A stretch of 64,000 nt of DNA, from the NCBI GenBank assembly GCA_001970955.1, contig MPUH01000024.1:62001-126000 (forward strand), written 5' to 3'. A program made the position numbers and the translations under genes. The DNA is from Stentor coeruleus. Its lineage: Eukaryota > Ciliophora > Heterotrichea > Heterotrichida > Stentoridae. The notes under the pieces were generated by a model. The model made no database searches. It saw only the letters and a program-made list of their open reading frames with translations, and was not told where the DNA came from. Positions 49,028 to 60,468 of this stretch are shown piece after piece. How positions within the stretch are numbered: the stretch's first letter is position 1; the number at the start of each line of letters is the position of its first letter.

Positions 49028-51448
49028 ATGTCAAGTATTTCCTCAATACCAGGGATCAGCAAAAAAGTTGTAGAACCAAGCGGGTACATACAAAACTCAA
49101 ATAAACTAGAAGGAAAGCTTGGGAAAGTGACAATTATTAATGCTGAAAGCTACCCAGAATGTGAGGATAATGATAAAAATAAACCCATTCCAGAGTCTGT
49201 TTTTTCTCCTAGAATGAAACAAAACAAAAGACCTGCTGGCATGTTATCTCAATCAATCGAAAAAATCCAAGAGCCAAAAGGTGCTAAAAACTTCACAGAT
49301 TTCCTAAGCAAAGTTGACAAATTTCAAAAGAACAAAAATGAAAAAATCAATGTTCTTCTAGCATTAAAAAAAGAACAAGAAGACAATGAAATCAAAACTA
49401 TACCCAAAGCCAAAATGTCTGAGAAATCAAAAAAAATTCTTGAAGACAAGAAAAAAAAAGCTGAAGGACCAAGTGATGCTATTGGAATATCAAAACCCTC
49501 CCAATTTACCCCATCACCACAAGTTCCAAAGGGAATTGCCAATAATAAATCCCAATCAAATTCTACTAAAAATCTTATATCCAAACCTTTATTTGAAAAC
49601 CAAATTAAAAGTATTGTTGATACTGAGAATTCTAGCTCATCTTCTTTAAATAAATCAAAACCTCAAGCTATTGTAAAAGAAAGCTTAGGACAGCAAGATA
49701 AAGTGCAGGCTAGTAAGTTTGTCAGAGAGTTTAATAAGAAATTTGATGAAGTCAGTCTTGGAAAAATAACTTTAGATATAGATGAAGCTAGGAAGTTGTT
49801 AAAGGTTATGCTTTTTCTATCAGAGTCTACAGAAAGTCCTTTAAAAAAAGATAATGAGGAAAAACTTTTTATGAAGTTTTGGAAAATTACAGGAGCTGAA
49901 GAAGTTCAGGAGATATCTTTTGATAATATAAGAACCTTTTTAATGGGAGTGATGAATTTTTTCTTGGCATCTATGTCACATGGAGATGATACAATAGGTT
50001 TTGGTAGAGTCATATCAGGTAAATACTATTTAAACCAAGATGAAGTGCTAAGAATTCACAAGTATTTCTTGCCGTTCTACGATAACAGAATGGCTGGTCT
50101 AAAAATGTCGGCAGTACAAAACCAAATAGAAAAACCAGCAAAAATCGAAGACCAAGTTCGAAAAGTAAAATCCATNATTCTACGATAACCGAATGGCTGG
50201 TCTAAAAATGTCCCCAGTACAAAACCAAATAGAAAAACCAGCAAAAATCGAAGACCAAGTTCGAAAAGTAAAATCCATCAACACGAAAACTCCTCAAATA
50301 TCAAGTAAACCTACTGAACCTTCAACAAAACTAGGGAAAATTCTCAGTGAAAAATCTTTTAAACCTAATATAAACCAAGCTAAAACCCCAAGAGTTTCTT
50401 CAACAAAACGTGTTCAGCAACAAATATCCCGTATAGACCAATGCCGAACTCCAGGACCAAAACGTGTAGAAGCTAATATTGNCTAGGGAAAATTCTCAGT
50501 GAAAAATCTTTTAAACCTAATATAAACCAAGCTAAAACCCCAAGAGTTTCTTCAACAAAACGTGTTCAACAACAAATATCCCGTATAGACCAATGCCGAA
50601 CTCCAGGACCAAAACGTGTAGAAGCTAATATTGAAACTTCTTTTCGGTCGGCAAGATCAAAATCTGGCTCTCGTCCTCAGTCAAGACTTGCTAAACATGA
50701 TTCACGTCGTTCTTCAATCTCAGAAAATGAAGGACAATTCTTAACTTTAGATAAAATTTCTGATCCAACAATACTTTTAAAAGCTCAGGATTTACTTGGT
50801 GCATTTGCCATACAACCAAAAAAAGATTTAAAGGATCAAAAAAGTAAAAATGAACCTAAGACTGAAGTTAGGTTAAAAAATAGACCAAATGCTGAAAATA
50901 GAGAAAATATGCAAAGGGAAAAATTAAATGAAAGAAAAACTGAAATTGAAAGGGAAGATATAGAAAAAGAGAAAAATAGAGAAAATATGCAAAGGGAAAA
51001 ATTAAATGAAAGAAAAACTGAAATTGAAAGGGAAGATATAGAAAAAGAGAAAAATAGAGAAAATATGCAAAGGGAAAAATTAAATGAAAGAAAAACTGAA
51101 ATTGAAAGGGAAGATATAGAAAAAGAGAAAAATGAAGATAATTTACCTTCAAAGCTCATTTTTCAAAAGAAGAAAAGGCTTAAATCTTTAGGGTCATCGA
51201 AGAATATTGATTTAGGATTAAAAAAAGCTACTGAGTTGATAAAGAAAAATCTTAATAAGAGTCCTGAGAAATTAGCAGTTTTTGATGAGATTGTGGTAGA
51301 TGTAAACATGCCTGATGGATCATTGAAAACGTTAATAATACCCCCAAACTCGAATCAACAAATTATAGTTACTAAGTTTGTTAAAGAAAATGGTCTTTCA
51401 CCGGAGATGGGCAGAACTCTTTTAGAGAGTATAATGAATGCTTATTAA
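49028..51448 (+). CDS. low-complexity cytoskeleton-like protein with 26-residue repeats (broken only by assembly joins)
   Basis: The frame runs from MSSISSIPGISKK to NGLSPEMGRTLLESIMNAY, interrupted at two Ns (50176 and 50482), each flanked by direct repeats of 101 and 151 bp. Collapsing these leaves one frame of about 720 residues. Basic, K/S/P-rich N-terminus; a helical block at about 230-350 (VREFNKKFDEVSLGKITLDI, then EARKLLKVMLFLSES); a basic Ser/Arg stretch (SARSKSGSRPQSR); three perfect 26-residue repeats (MQREKLNERKTEIEREDIEK and on); and a small C-terminal fold with VVDVNMPDGSLKTLIIPPN. The C-terminal beta-hairpin plus helix resembles ciliate basal-body and cortex proteins, but I cannot name it. 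Confidence 0.65.
50075..50278. repeat. 101-bp duplication around N at 50176
   Basis: 50075-50175 and 50178-50278 match with three differences (ACAGAATG/ACCGAATG and GTCGGCAG/GTCCCCAG). N lies between. Probable unmerged allelic contig ends. Confidence 0.88.
50331..50633. repeat. 151-bp duplication around N at 50482
   Basis: 50331-50481 and 50483-50633 match with one difference (CAG/CAA). N lies between. Probable unmerged contig ends; collapse restores the frame. Confidence 0.9.
50895..51132 (+). repeat. three perfect 78-bp tandem repeats in coding sequence
   Basis: The unit encoding MQREKLNERKTEIEREDIEK plus EKNREN occurs three times in a row with no nucleotide differences, so the expansion is recent. 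It has no N and keeps the frame, so it is unlike the assembly joins nearby. It predicts a continuous charged helix. Confidence 0.88.
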
Positions 51449-51462
51449 TTCAATCTCATACC

Positions 51463-52657
51463 TTAATACGACTCTTCTAAACTCTCATCACTAAAACTAT
51501 TAGGCTTAACCTGACTTATCTTAAGCACCGGTATTCCATCAACTTTAGGTGTTTTCACAACACTATCAATACTAAAACTGATATCTTCTGATGACTCTTC
51601 TTCACTTACTTCTTTGCTATCATTATTTTCCTTTGAACCCATACGTTCATATATTTCCTCAACAGGATATCCTTTTTGTTTAAGTATCCATAAAATATTC
51701 ATGAGTTTTTTTTCTTGTGATTGCAAACTTTTATTTTTTTTCTTTAAGTATCCATAAAATATTCATGAGTTTTTTTTCTTGTGATTGCAAACTTTTATTT
51801 TTTTTCTTTAATCTATTACACAACTCAGAATATGTTCTGTTTTCTGCAATCAAAACTTTCCATGAACCTTTATCTGTAGGTACTTCATCAATATTAATAT
51901 CAGCAATTTTCAACAAATGTTCTTTAAGTAACCTACAATCCTCATCTCTTTGTTCAAGTGCACGGCCAAGATTAACATTTTCTCTTGAAAATTTCTGAAT
52001 TTTCTTATGCAATTGTCTGATTTCTTCAGTTTTTTCTGCAAATTTTCTTATATACTCTTGTATATCTTCTTTTAATTTCTCATTTTCACTAATCGAGATA
52101 GAGTTTAAATTTATCCAATCTTCATAAGCCACTTTTATTTTCGCAATCAAACCTCCAAACACTTTATCTTTAAGAATAATTTCTTCTAATATTTGCCTAT
52201 ATTTATTCATAAGCTCATTAGATATCCCATTTTCCTTGTGTTGAGTTATAATATCTTCAGTTTTTATCTCAATTAAATGCATTTGATTTTCAACGCTTTT
52301 TCTTTCAGCTAATACTGTTTTCTTTTTAATTTTGATATGTCTTTCATTTTGGTCTTTAACTTTTACTAAAGACGTGTTTATATTTATCTTATTTTTCAAG
52401 TTTAAGTTAAATTTTTGGTTCAAAGGTGGGGATATTTGTCCTGATGCATGATAAAAAGAAGTATTTTTTAATATTGAAGTTGACCTTGCTTTAGTTAATT
52501 TTTGAGCATATGGGGATTCTGAATAAAGCTCTTGTTTATCTGTTATTTGAGAGCAACCTGGTATAGGTGATTGTGGGTTTATGAAAGATAAAGAGACTAA
52601 ATTACTGCCTTGGGAATCAAAGGATTTTTTGATAGGCACCTTTTTAGCTTTTGACAT
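51463..52657 (-). CDS. TSNAXIP1-like coiled-coil protein, C-terminus displaced by a 64-bp duplication
   Basis: The protein reads from ATG 52657 (MSKAKKVPIKKSFDSQGSNL). Its central block NKYRQILEEIILKDKVFGGL, then IAKIKVAYEDWI, matches the TSNAXIP1 N-terminal pattern (FxxIFxxLIxxxxxYxxLLxxIKxEYD), and coiled coils follow. The frame stops at 51731 inside a 64-bp tandem duplication (51681-51744 and 51745-51808). The second copy puts the remaining 80 codons (KGYPVEEIYERMGS through to SDESLEESY) in another frame. Collapsing one copy gives one continuous protein. No N marks this join, so it is either another assembly artefact or a real truncating duplication. TSNAXIP1-like proteins are testis- and cilium-associated in animals. 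Confidence 0.6.
51681..51808. repeat. 64-bp tandem duplication without N
   Basis: 51681-51744 is repeated exactly at 51745-51808. The length is not a multiple of three, and it interrupts an otherwise intact frame. The size is the same as the 64-bp duplication at 44392. Confidence 0.92.
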
Positions 52658-53360
52658 TAAATTATAGCCTTATGCTGTTTATTATAAGAATTGGGTATAA
52701 ATCCTTAAAGAATTATTTATAATAAACTAGTATTATAATATTGGGATATAAGCTTATTGTTTTATTTTTCACTTTTTGGAAGGTTTGTGATTGAGGAATA
52801 TGTTGATTTAATATTTGTATTATAATTACAGTGTTTTTTTTTATGGATTTTTTTTCATGTAAATAAACACTTTATTTCAAATTTACGATTTGAAGGATAT
52901 TAAGGAATTTGTTGGAAAATAGAGAAAAGTAGTTGTATTGTCTAATAAAATATATGAATAATTGCATTTTAAATATCGATTTATGTTTATATGCTTATGA
53001 GGAATAGGCTTAAGTTGTATAAAAAATTATGTATGGTAAATTTAGCGAGTAAAAGAAAAATAAGTTTATAAGGTTTTGAAATAAGATTTACTTCATTTTA
53101 AACATATACACAATTAATACATAGCCATAAAATCTCTTATACAAAATATTATATTTTTTACTTAATAATAAAGTCAATATTACTTATAAAATCATAATAC
53201 ATTTCCTATATAATCCTACTAAAACTAATCTCCTTCCAATTAACCCTTAGTTATATCAAGATTCCTTTAATCTTATCTCAACATTCTTTATTAGCTTAAT
53301 AACTTCAAATAAAAATAGTCCTAAGGAGGATTAGTCTATCTAATTTACACATTGAAATTG
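52658..53360. other. intergenic region, no gene seen
   Basis: About 700 bp. C-poor on the plus strand to about 53040, then G-poor. Nothing else recognised. Confidence 0.5.
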
Positions 53361-54143
53361 TTAACTTGGTAGTATTGAAATAAGCTCTTCTAATGTCATG
53401 CTATGTTTATGAATCTTTTCTCTCAAAGTAAGCTTATTAAATAGCTCACGAACCTTGCTATTAGCTTCATTTTCTTTCATACCTCTAAATGCTGTTTTAT
53501 ATATTTCACAAAGCTGAGCAAGACTAAGAGATTTTTTCATCTGAACATTGATAAAATTATAAAAAACTGTCTAGATCTTACAGACAAGCTTCTGATTATC
53601 TAGTTTTATTCTTGTATCAGTTGGGGGTTTGACAAAAAAATAATAAACTGTGCCAAAAAAGTTAACCTGCAACGCTTCAATACTTTCTGTGAAAAGTTTA
53701 ACATCAACCCATTTCTCATTTTTGTATACATTCATTAAGATTCTTAAATAACTCTCAGTAACAAGGCCTTTATCATAAAAAAATTGCTTAATATGAGTTA
53801 TAAAAACTTCTGGCTTTTCAGATTTTAGTCTTGACCCACATGTGATATGCTCTTTGTATATACCCATAAAATTTTCATATATAAAATGATATTGATCGTC
53901 TGTGTCTATATGTTGATTACAAATACGGTTTTTTTTAATTAATTTTAACTGAGTCTGACTACATCCAAAGCTTCTTGTTGAGGTATCATCTGATAATATA
54001 GAAAAGTTCATAATAATAGAATTTCTTCTTTTTGCATGTGAACCATATATTCTACATAGCATGGTTTTGATAAAATTAATCTTTTCTTCATCGTTTTTAA
54101 ACTTCAATATTACTTGTAAAAAATCTCTTTGTATGTAGCTCAT
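53361..54143 (-). CDS. two-exon protein of unknown function
   Basis: Exons 54143-53586 and 53570-53361 flank a 15-nt intron at 53571-53585 (GTCTGTAAGATCTAG). The intron starts GTCT, less typical than GTAA or GTAT, but removing it joins two clearly coding frames and gives 255 residues. Helical throughout: FLQVILKFKNDEEKINFIKT, YLRILMNVYKNEKWVDVKLF, then after the splice MKKSLSLAQLCEIYKTAFRG and KHSMTLEELISILPS. The second half (AFRGMKENEANSKVRELFNK, then LTLREKIHK) resembles helix-loop-helix calcium-fold proteins without metal ligands. No signal peptide. I cannot assign a family. Confidence 0.6.
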
Positions 54144-54774
54144 ATTTAATTTTATTTATCTAAACTTGTTACATTTTTTTTGATTGAAATGATAAATTTG
54201 GTTAAAATATTTATGACTTGATGTTGGTGTTTATTGTTTTGATACTATTGTTAATATGGTAGGTTTATAAAAATAATAAAGTTTTAACGAGCAAATAAAT
54301 AATGCATAATTTCTTTTTAAAAAGTTTAAACGAACTGGAAGGTGTTTATTTTTTGAATTAGATTATAGTGTTTATAGAAGATATTTTATAATTTTTATTA
54401 AAATTATAGATTTAACTTTTATAAGTATTAATCAATTTTAATAAGCATTGAATATAAATAGAAAATTGGAATTCATTCAAATTTATATCTAAAGAATATA
54501 ACAGTTAAAAGTTTGGAGAACTGTAATTTTTTTTTTACTATTTAGAATATTTTAGATTTTATAATAAACAAAATATTGACAATAAAAATACTTATTTTAG
54601 ATTAGAAGTTTATATAAAAAACTTTAAGACTTATCAAATTTGCCTATGAAAAGTTTTTGTTTTGCAATGATATAGCTAAACAGCTGAAATATTTGTAATG
54701 AGTAGCTTGGATTGAATTCATAATAGGATGTCTTATAGTAAATATAATGAATTTTGAAATAATAAGAAATTTAA
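54144..54774. other. intergenic region, no gene seen
   Basis: About 630 bp, AT-rich, with homopolymer T and A runs near 54168 and 54530. No feature recognised. Confidence 0.45.
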
Positions 54775-56557
54775 ATGGAAGACCGCTCTGCGCTACTAAA
54801 AATTTACAATGATCGAACAACTATCTTGAATAAAGGGATGATGAATTTTAAAGACTTTCAAGAATATCTAGATTCTAAATCCATACAAGTTAGTGCTAAA
54901 TTTTTATCAATCCTAATCATATAGTTCAGTCTCAGGAAAAATCCGTTCAGAGCTTATAATCGAAAGCATACTCCAGTATCTTAAAAAAAAACGCAGCTAC
55001 CCCAAAAAATCTATTTTTTTTTCATCTTCATTCAAAAACCATGAATCTCTACCCTGGGATGATTTTCGAGAATCATTTTTCGATTTTTTTTCAGACCTTT
55101 ACGATTCCAATGAGACTTCAAAAATCCCCCAATTAGTAAAAAAATTTGGCCTAGACCATGAAAATCAAAAAAACCTTTTATACTTTTTTCAAATTTTCAA
55201 AAAATCAAATGCTAGTAAAAATGATTTTTTAAAATGTGGGGAAAAGGTTTCTGTAATTTTACGTAAATTTTTAATACTGTTGGGGTGGAAAAAGCTTAAA
55301 AAAATTAAAAATATGACTTGGAATGGGGGTTTTAAATGTGAAAATGATGATGATGATTGGAAAAAAAGATTTGGGAAAAGTTTTAGGACTGGGATTGCGA
55401 GGAAACCATTAGAGATTTTTTCGAAAAAGGTTTTGAGTATTAAAAAATCAGGAGATTGATAAGAAGGTTAAATTGAGCTGGGGGAAAGTACAAAAAGGAA
55501 AAGGGGTTTGAGAAAAAAACTTTTTTTACAATCATATAAGTCTTTTACTGCAGGGTATATAAGTAAACTTTTTAGAGAATGCTTTTTTTTTTTGAAAAAT
55601 CCATACAAATCAAAAAATCCTTTTGTGCATCGAGGGGTATTTAAAAAATTTTTGAGATTAAAAAAAAAAGTAAATTTTGCATTAATGAACTCAATGCTAA
55701 AAATGGAATAAATCTTTTGAAAGGTTTAACGAATTTTTCCCCTAGACAAAACTTTTTCTTTTAAAACCAAAAAAATCTCAATCAAACCTTTCCAAACAAT
55801 TTGCCTTCAAACTTTTTCTACTGGACTTAAAAAACGCAAACATAAAAAAAAAAATTTTTTTTCTACAAAAAACCTTAAAATGTATACTAAAAAAAAACCT
55901 AAATTCAATATTCAAATCCCTCTCCCAAAATGACTATCCCCCTAAGCATAAATTTTTAATTTTTTTCGTAAATCCCTATCTTTTACCCCTACACAATTCC
56001 TTCAAATCAATAGAAATTCATGCTAAAATCCAACAATCTTTAGACTTTTATTCATCAAAACTCAAAATTTCAGCTAAAAAACTTAAATACACAATTCCTA
56101 AAAAAAGTCGAAAAATTGCTTGTAGAATTGTAGTCAAAAACTTCACAAAACAGTTTTTAAGAATAAATCTCAGAATATATAAAGAAAATATTCAATTTAA
56201 CCCTAGAAAGATGCTACAAAGTAGTTAAAACTCCAAAAATTAGTGATTTTTTAAAAAACCCTCAAGGGTTTTCTAAAAGCTTAAATAGGTTTTCTAAAGA
56301 GTCTCCATCAAATGTGACAGCAAAAAATGAGGATATGAAAAATTCATTTAAAAAAGTTAGGCTACATAGAGGGGTTGAGATTTTGTGGATTTTATATAGA
56401 AATTTGCAGAAAGAAATTAATGGAGAAACCTTGTTTTAAGTATTTTTTTTTATGGAAAAATTCACGGGTAAGAAGGAAAATCAAGATAAGTTTGGCGACA
56501 AATAAAGTGAATAAACCAGTTCATCATAGTCAATTTAGCTTCAGAGATAAGTATTAA
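54775..56557 (+). pseudogene. degenerate lysine/phenylalanine-rich coding region, unknown family
   Basis: Several long plus-strand open stretches in different frames follow one another from an ATG at 54775 (MEDRSALLKIYNDRTTILNK). Examples are LPWDDFRESFFDFFSDLYD, KFLILLGWKKLKKIKNMTWN, SYKSFTAGYISKLFRECFFF, KISAKKLKYTIPKKSRKIAC and KKVRLHRGVEILWILYRNLQ. They share K/F-rich composition and long A and T runs, as if from one gene of 550-600 residues. The frame changes several times and 15/16-nt GT-AG introns do not explain it. I take it as a decayed gene or a badly assembled one. I recognise no domain. Confidence 0.45.
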
Positions 56558-56989
56558 TGCAGTTAATTAAAATAAATTATAACGAGAAATCTGAAAGTTA
56601 TGATAAGATAATTATTATATTAGATTAGAGAATTATAATTTTGTTATGTTTTAAAAGCAGATTAAGAATAATTGTGTTTATGATAGAGTGTTTAAATCAA
56701 ACTATTTGAATATTGTAATTGAATATGTCAAAAAAAATAGGATTTATAAAATATGCTTTTAAATAGTGAAAGATAAATACAAAAAAAATCTGATATGTCA
56801 TATCTAAAATTTAAAATTAAACAAGTTTGCATATTATTTATATTCAAATTATTCCACAATTTTTTTTATTTACCACATAGCACCAATATTATCAATAATA
56901 TCATAGCAAATAAAATATTTTCTTAACAACTTTTTTTTTTCTATATCAAATACAATTCCTAAAAACATAATCTAATTATACAATAATAA
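56558..56989. other. intergenic region, no gene seen
   Basis: About 430 bp, AT-rich, G-poor on the plus strand toward the next start, with T-runs near 56860 and 56930. Confidence 0.45.
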
Positions 56990-58308
56990 ATGCTAATTTT
57001 TACTATTAGTCTTATCATGCCCGCTTATTCTCAAACTCATTCTCTTGAAAACTGTGAAACAATAGACTCTCGGTATTCAAATTATTGTATAAACTGCAAT
57101 CCAGGATATATTAGAAATGAACTATATGGATGTATTAAAATATCAAACCTTAATACTGAGATTAGAAGCCTTATAGAAAACTGTCAAGATTATTCTAATG
57201 ATCTTGATTGCAAAAAATGTTTAGAAGGTTATAATATACATAAAGGTAGATGCGAACCAATATGTGAAAATAACTGTCAGTGTTTTGAGCCTAATGATTG
57301 TTTGACAATGCATGGTAGGAAACTTGAATGCAAAAATAATCATTGCCAATTGTGCTGTTCATATGATTATACTCAATGTTGCCATTGTGATAATGGTTAT
57401 GGGCTTGACAATTTGGGTAATTGCATTAGTTGCTCTGATATTCATTGCAAATTATGTAATAAAGATTATAGAAAATGTGATACTTGTAATGATTATTATG
57501 ATAATTATGGAAATTGCTGTAAGGTTGCAAAATGTAAAGACTGTAGTGATAATGCTGATTCTTGTACAACATGCGCATATAGCTATACAAATTATGGAAA
57601 CTGTTGCCCTGAGCATTGTAATTCATGTTATATTGACTCAACATGTTCAGAATGCGAGAGTGGCTATGGTTTATACGCTGGTGTATGCATAAAATGTTTA
57701 AATAATTGTTTATCATGTACTAATAATAACTGCAATTCCTGCCGAAATTGGATATTCATAGATGATAAAGGTGCCTGTGAATCAAATTCTACTCATACTC
57801 CAAATAACTAGCAATAGCCATAGCAATTCCTATAGCATCATTTATATTTCTTTTTGGGTAAATCTTATATAGATTAATATTTGGGTTGATTTGGCATTGT
57901 AGAAGAAGAGGAAAAAAAATGAATAAGAAATTCACGAAAATTTATCCTCCTGCTTTATCTTTCACTAAATCAGAAATCATAGGTATTTCTGGACAATTAT
58001 CTAAGCAATATGATTATGATAAAGAAACACCTAAGCCTGCTGTTTGTAATAAAAATAATGATTTAGAAGAAGAAGTAATTGAGATTACAGTATCTAATTT
58101 TTTAACTGTTGTTCCTAATGTTGTTATTAATCAAAATCTGATGTATAACAATATAAATGAATGTAAAATTTGTGCGAAAGGTTTTCAGGTTAATGGGGAT
58201 ATAAGAGTACTACCTTGTGGACATGCATATCATGGTAAATGCATTTATAATTTGATGATTATTAGGAATAGGAAGACTTGCATGCATTGTGGAAAGAATT
58301 ATTTTTAG
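56990..58308 (+). CDS. cysteine-rich extracellular, single-pass membrane RING protein
   Basis: The N-terminus MLIFTISLIMPAYSQ is a signal peptide. Residues 20-270 hold about 45 cysteines in CxxC-type furin-like repeats (CINCNPGYIRNELYGC, CDTCNDYYDNYGNCC, CSECESGYGLYAGVC). The frame then stops at 57811, but from about 57815 another frame gives a membrane helix (AIAIAIPIASFIFLF). After a 15-nt intron at 57858-57872 (GTAAATCTTATATAG) it gives GLIFGLIWHCRRRGKK, a cytosolic linker and a C-terminal RING (ECKICAKGF, LPCGHAYHGKCIYNL, CMHCGK). An ectodomain-TM-RING protein is a known E3 design. The join at 57811 needs a frame change that no 15/16-nt intron gives. A GTG..TAG span of 35 nt would fit. 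Confidence 0.65.
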
Positions 58309-59309
58309 GAATAATAATAGATATTAAGTAGGATGAGTTCGAAGAGTGAGAAAAGTGATTAAGATTAGATTTTGTTATATTATAAATTATGGATAAATAC
58401 ATGTAGAATGTAGAGATAGTTGTGGATATTTTAATTTATCAAGCAATTTATTATTTAAAATTATGTTATGAATTGATGATTTATTTTAATTGTAGCTATA
58501 ATTATAAATATACTTAAAAGCTAATGTTAGAATATTTATTCGTTGTAAACCTGCTTAAAAAAAGCAATTTTTTAAAATTAATCTTGGCTTTGTTATAAAT
58601 TATAAGCTTTTACTTATCATTTAAATGTGATTGTCTGTATTGAATAACAAAAAGAGAGTATTAAACGTCCAGCTCTAGAATTTAATAATTTTAAATCAAA
58701 TTATATTCTAATTCAATCATATCTAAAAACTTGGAAAAAATAGAGACAAAAAAATATTTATTAAGTATGATAAACATAAAGGTAAAGTATGATAGCAACA
58801 ACAGAAACAAAATCCCGATTATATTTTAATATTTAAACCCAAATAAAAACTATTATCAGTTTATAAATATAGTTTACATAATGATTGACAATGATTTAAT
58901 TCGATTTTTGTCTAAAAGTTACAAACTTACTATCATATCTAATATATATTTATATAAAATTAAATATAAAAAATCCAACTTCCCTTACATGGAGCGATTT
59001 TTATATCAAAAACCGAGTTTATTTACCCATATACTTTATTCGTTTATTAAATATAATCCAAGATCTTTTACACTAATAAACATATATTTCTCAATCAAGT
59101 ATCATAAAATTGTATCTAAAATAAGTTTTTATTAAAAGTTAAACCTCTTACTTGAAGAAATCCAAAATCAGCCAATTATAATTTTTTATAAAAAAACCTT
59201 ATGAGAACTATGTTGCATCTTAAATTACAATGCAATTTTCTATATATAAACGATATAAAATACATAGTAATTTATGCTTTATAAGGAAAACTTGCTAATA
59301 AATATATAT
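58309..59309. other. long intergenic region
   Basis: About 1000 bp. C-poor on the plus strand to about 58600, then mixed. An 84-codon frame at 58881-59135 is I/Y/K/F-rich with no recognisable pattern, and I do not count it as a gene. No tRNA or repeat seen. Confidence 0.4.
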
Positions 59310-59888
59310 ATGGAGATTCACGGATTTAATGAAAGTTACTATAAAACAGAAACAAATGTTAAAGAGCAATCTGTACAATGTTCAATAGAATACTCTATAA
59401 GCCCTAATAGTAGTAGGAATCCACCAAGATTTAATGTCAAGTCTAGGATAAAAAATTTAACACCTAGACCTATTCTATGGTCATATGATAAAAGCATTAC
59501 TAATATTAATTTGAATAGTATCTTAAAGAAGTATTCATCACCTGTTCATTTAACTCCACATTATCTAATGTCACGATCAAGTATTCTTGCAAAAAAACCA
59601 GAAAGACTTGTTTCAAGTAATAATCGAATTTCATGTAATAATAAAACTAGAGATAAAGATAAAGAAAAAAGTGTGATGGAGTATTATAGGGAATTGCTAG
59701 GAAAACCTTCAAAACCATTTAGAACTCGGCATAATTTCCATAAAGAAGTTAGCTGTGTAAAAGGATATCGAACTAAATTGCAAAAAGACCCTAAAATTAT
59801 GAAAAATATTTTTGGAGATTATAGTTATGCTGATCCTTATGTTGCTGATGCTAAACGCCAAATGAAAGCTATAATGTCACTAAATTAA
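59310..59888 (+). CDS. small basic protein of unknown function
   Basis: I start at MEIHGFNESYYKTE (59310) rather than an upstream Met at 59274, giving 192 residues. Basic and Ser/Asn-rich, with short conserved-looking motifs: LTPRPILWSYDKSI, VMEYYRELLGKPSKPFRTRH and a C-terminal IFGDYSYADPYVADAKRQMK. No signal peptide, helix bundle or membrane segment. The proline and aromatic motifs recall microtubule inner or sheath proteins of cilia, which are short, basic and poorly folded alone, but that is only a resemblance. Single exon. Confidence 0.55.
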   Translation: MEIHGFNESYYKTETNVKEQSVQCSIEYSISPNSSRNPPRFNVKSRIKNLTPRPILWSYDKSITNINLNSILKKYSSPVHLTPHYLMSRSSILAKKPERLVSSNNRISCNNKTRDKDKEKSVMEYYRELLGKPSKPFRTRHNFHKEVSCVKGYRTKLQKDPKIMKNIFGDYSYADPYVADAKRQMKAIMSLN

Positions 59889-60468
59889 AGTTATAAAATT
59901 AGCAATGCAAAATTTTAGTTTTTAATATTATAATGATATATGAATCACTTGTAAAATAAAATTCTACAACAGATAAATCAAATTTATAATTGTGTATTCT
60001 ATTTACAAATACTCCACAAACTTATCATATTTTTAAAGAAAACTAATTTTATTAAAAAGCCAGATTTTAACATAATTTTATCTACATGTTTTAAAGCTCA
60101 ATATTTTTTCTTGTTATACTACAATTTTTTTCCTTTATACTACCTAAAAAAATACACCTAAACCAATCATATAATCCCAATAAACAAAAATCTCATATAC
60201 CAAAAAACCCAAAAAAAATCATAATAACATACACCAAAAGCCAAAAAAAAATATATAAAAAACAAAAAAGCATTTCAACTAACACCCTATTTCAACACAA
60301 ATCATCCCTAAACTAACACAAATACTTCATCCCACAACTTTATAAAAACCCTAACTCACCACATTTTATCATAAAACATCTCATTATTTACTCATTACTT
60401 TTATCTTTTTTATCAACTTTTACATCCAACATTTATATTCAATCACTTCAACATAATCTCATATATAC
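59889..60468. other. intergenic region with a G-free leader
   Basis: About 580 bp. By hand count, 60301-60468, directly before the delta-COP start, has 44 C and no G on the coding strand. It is the clearest example of the upstream composition in this window. No other feature. Confidence 0.6.

Noticed and set aside
50836-51159. Two overlapping minus-strand frames with perfect repeats and hydrophobic content resembling membrane helices.
   Set aside because: Antisense shadows of the 78-bp coding repeats on the plus strand.
57312-57692. A plus-strand frame rich in Ile/Val/Met that looks like a membrane protein.
   Set aside because: It is an alternate frame of the cysteine-rich ectodomain; TGT/TGC codons shifted by one give hydrophobic residues.
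58881-59135. An 84-codon plus-strand frame starting with ATG in intergenic DNA.
   Set aside because: I/Y/K/F-rich with no motif, no neighbouring coding-type composition and a length reachable by chance in AT-rich DNA.
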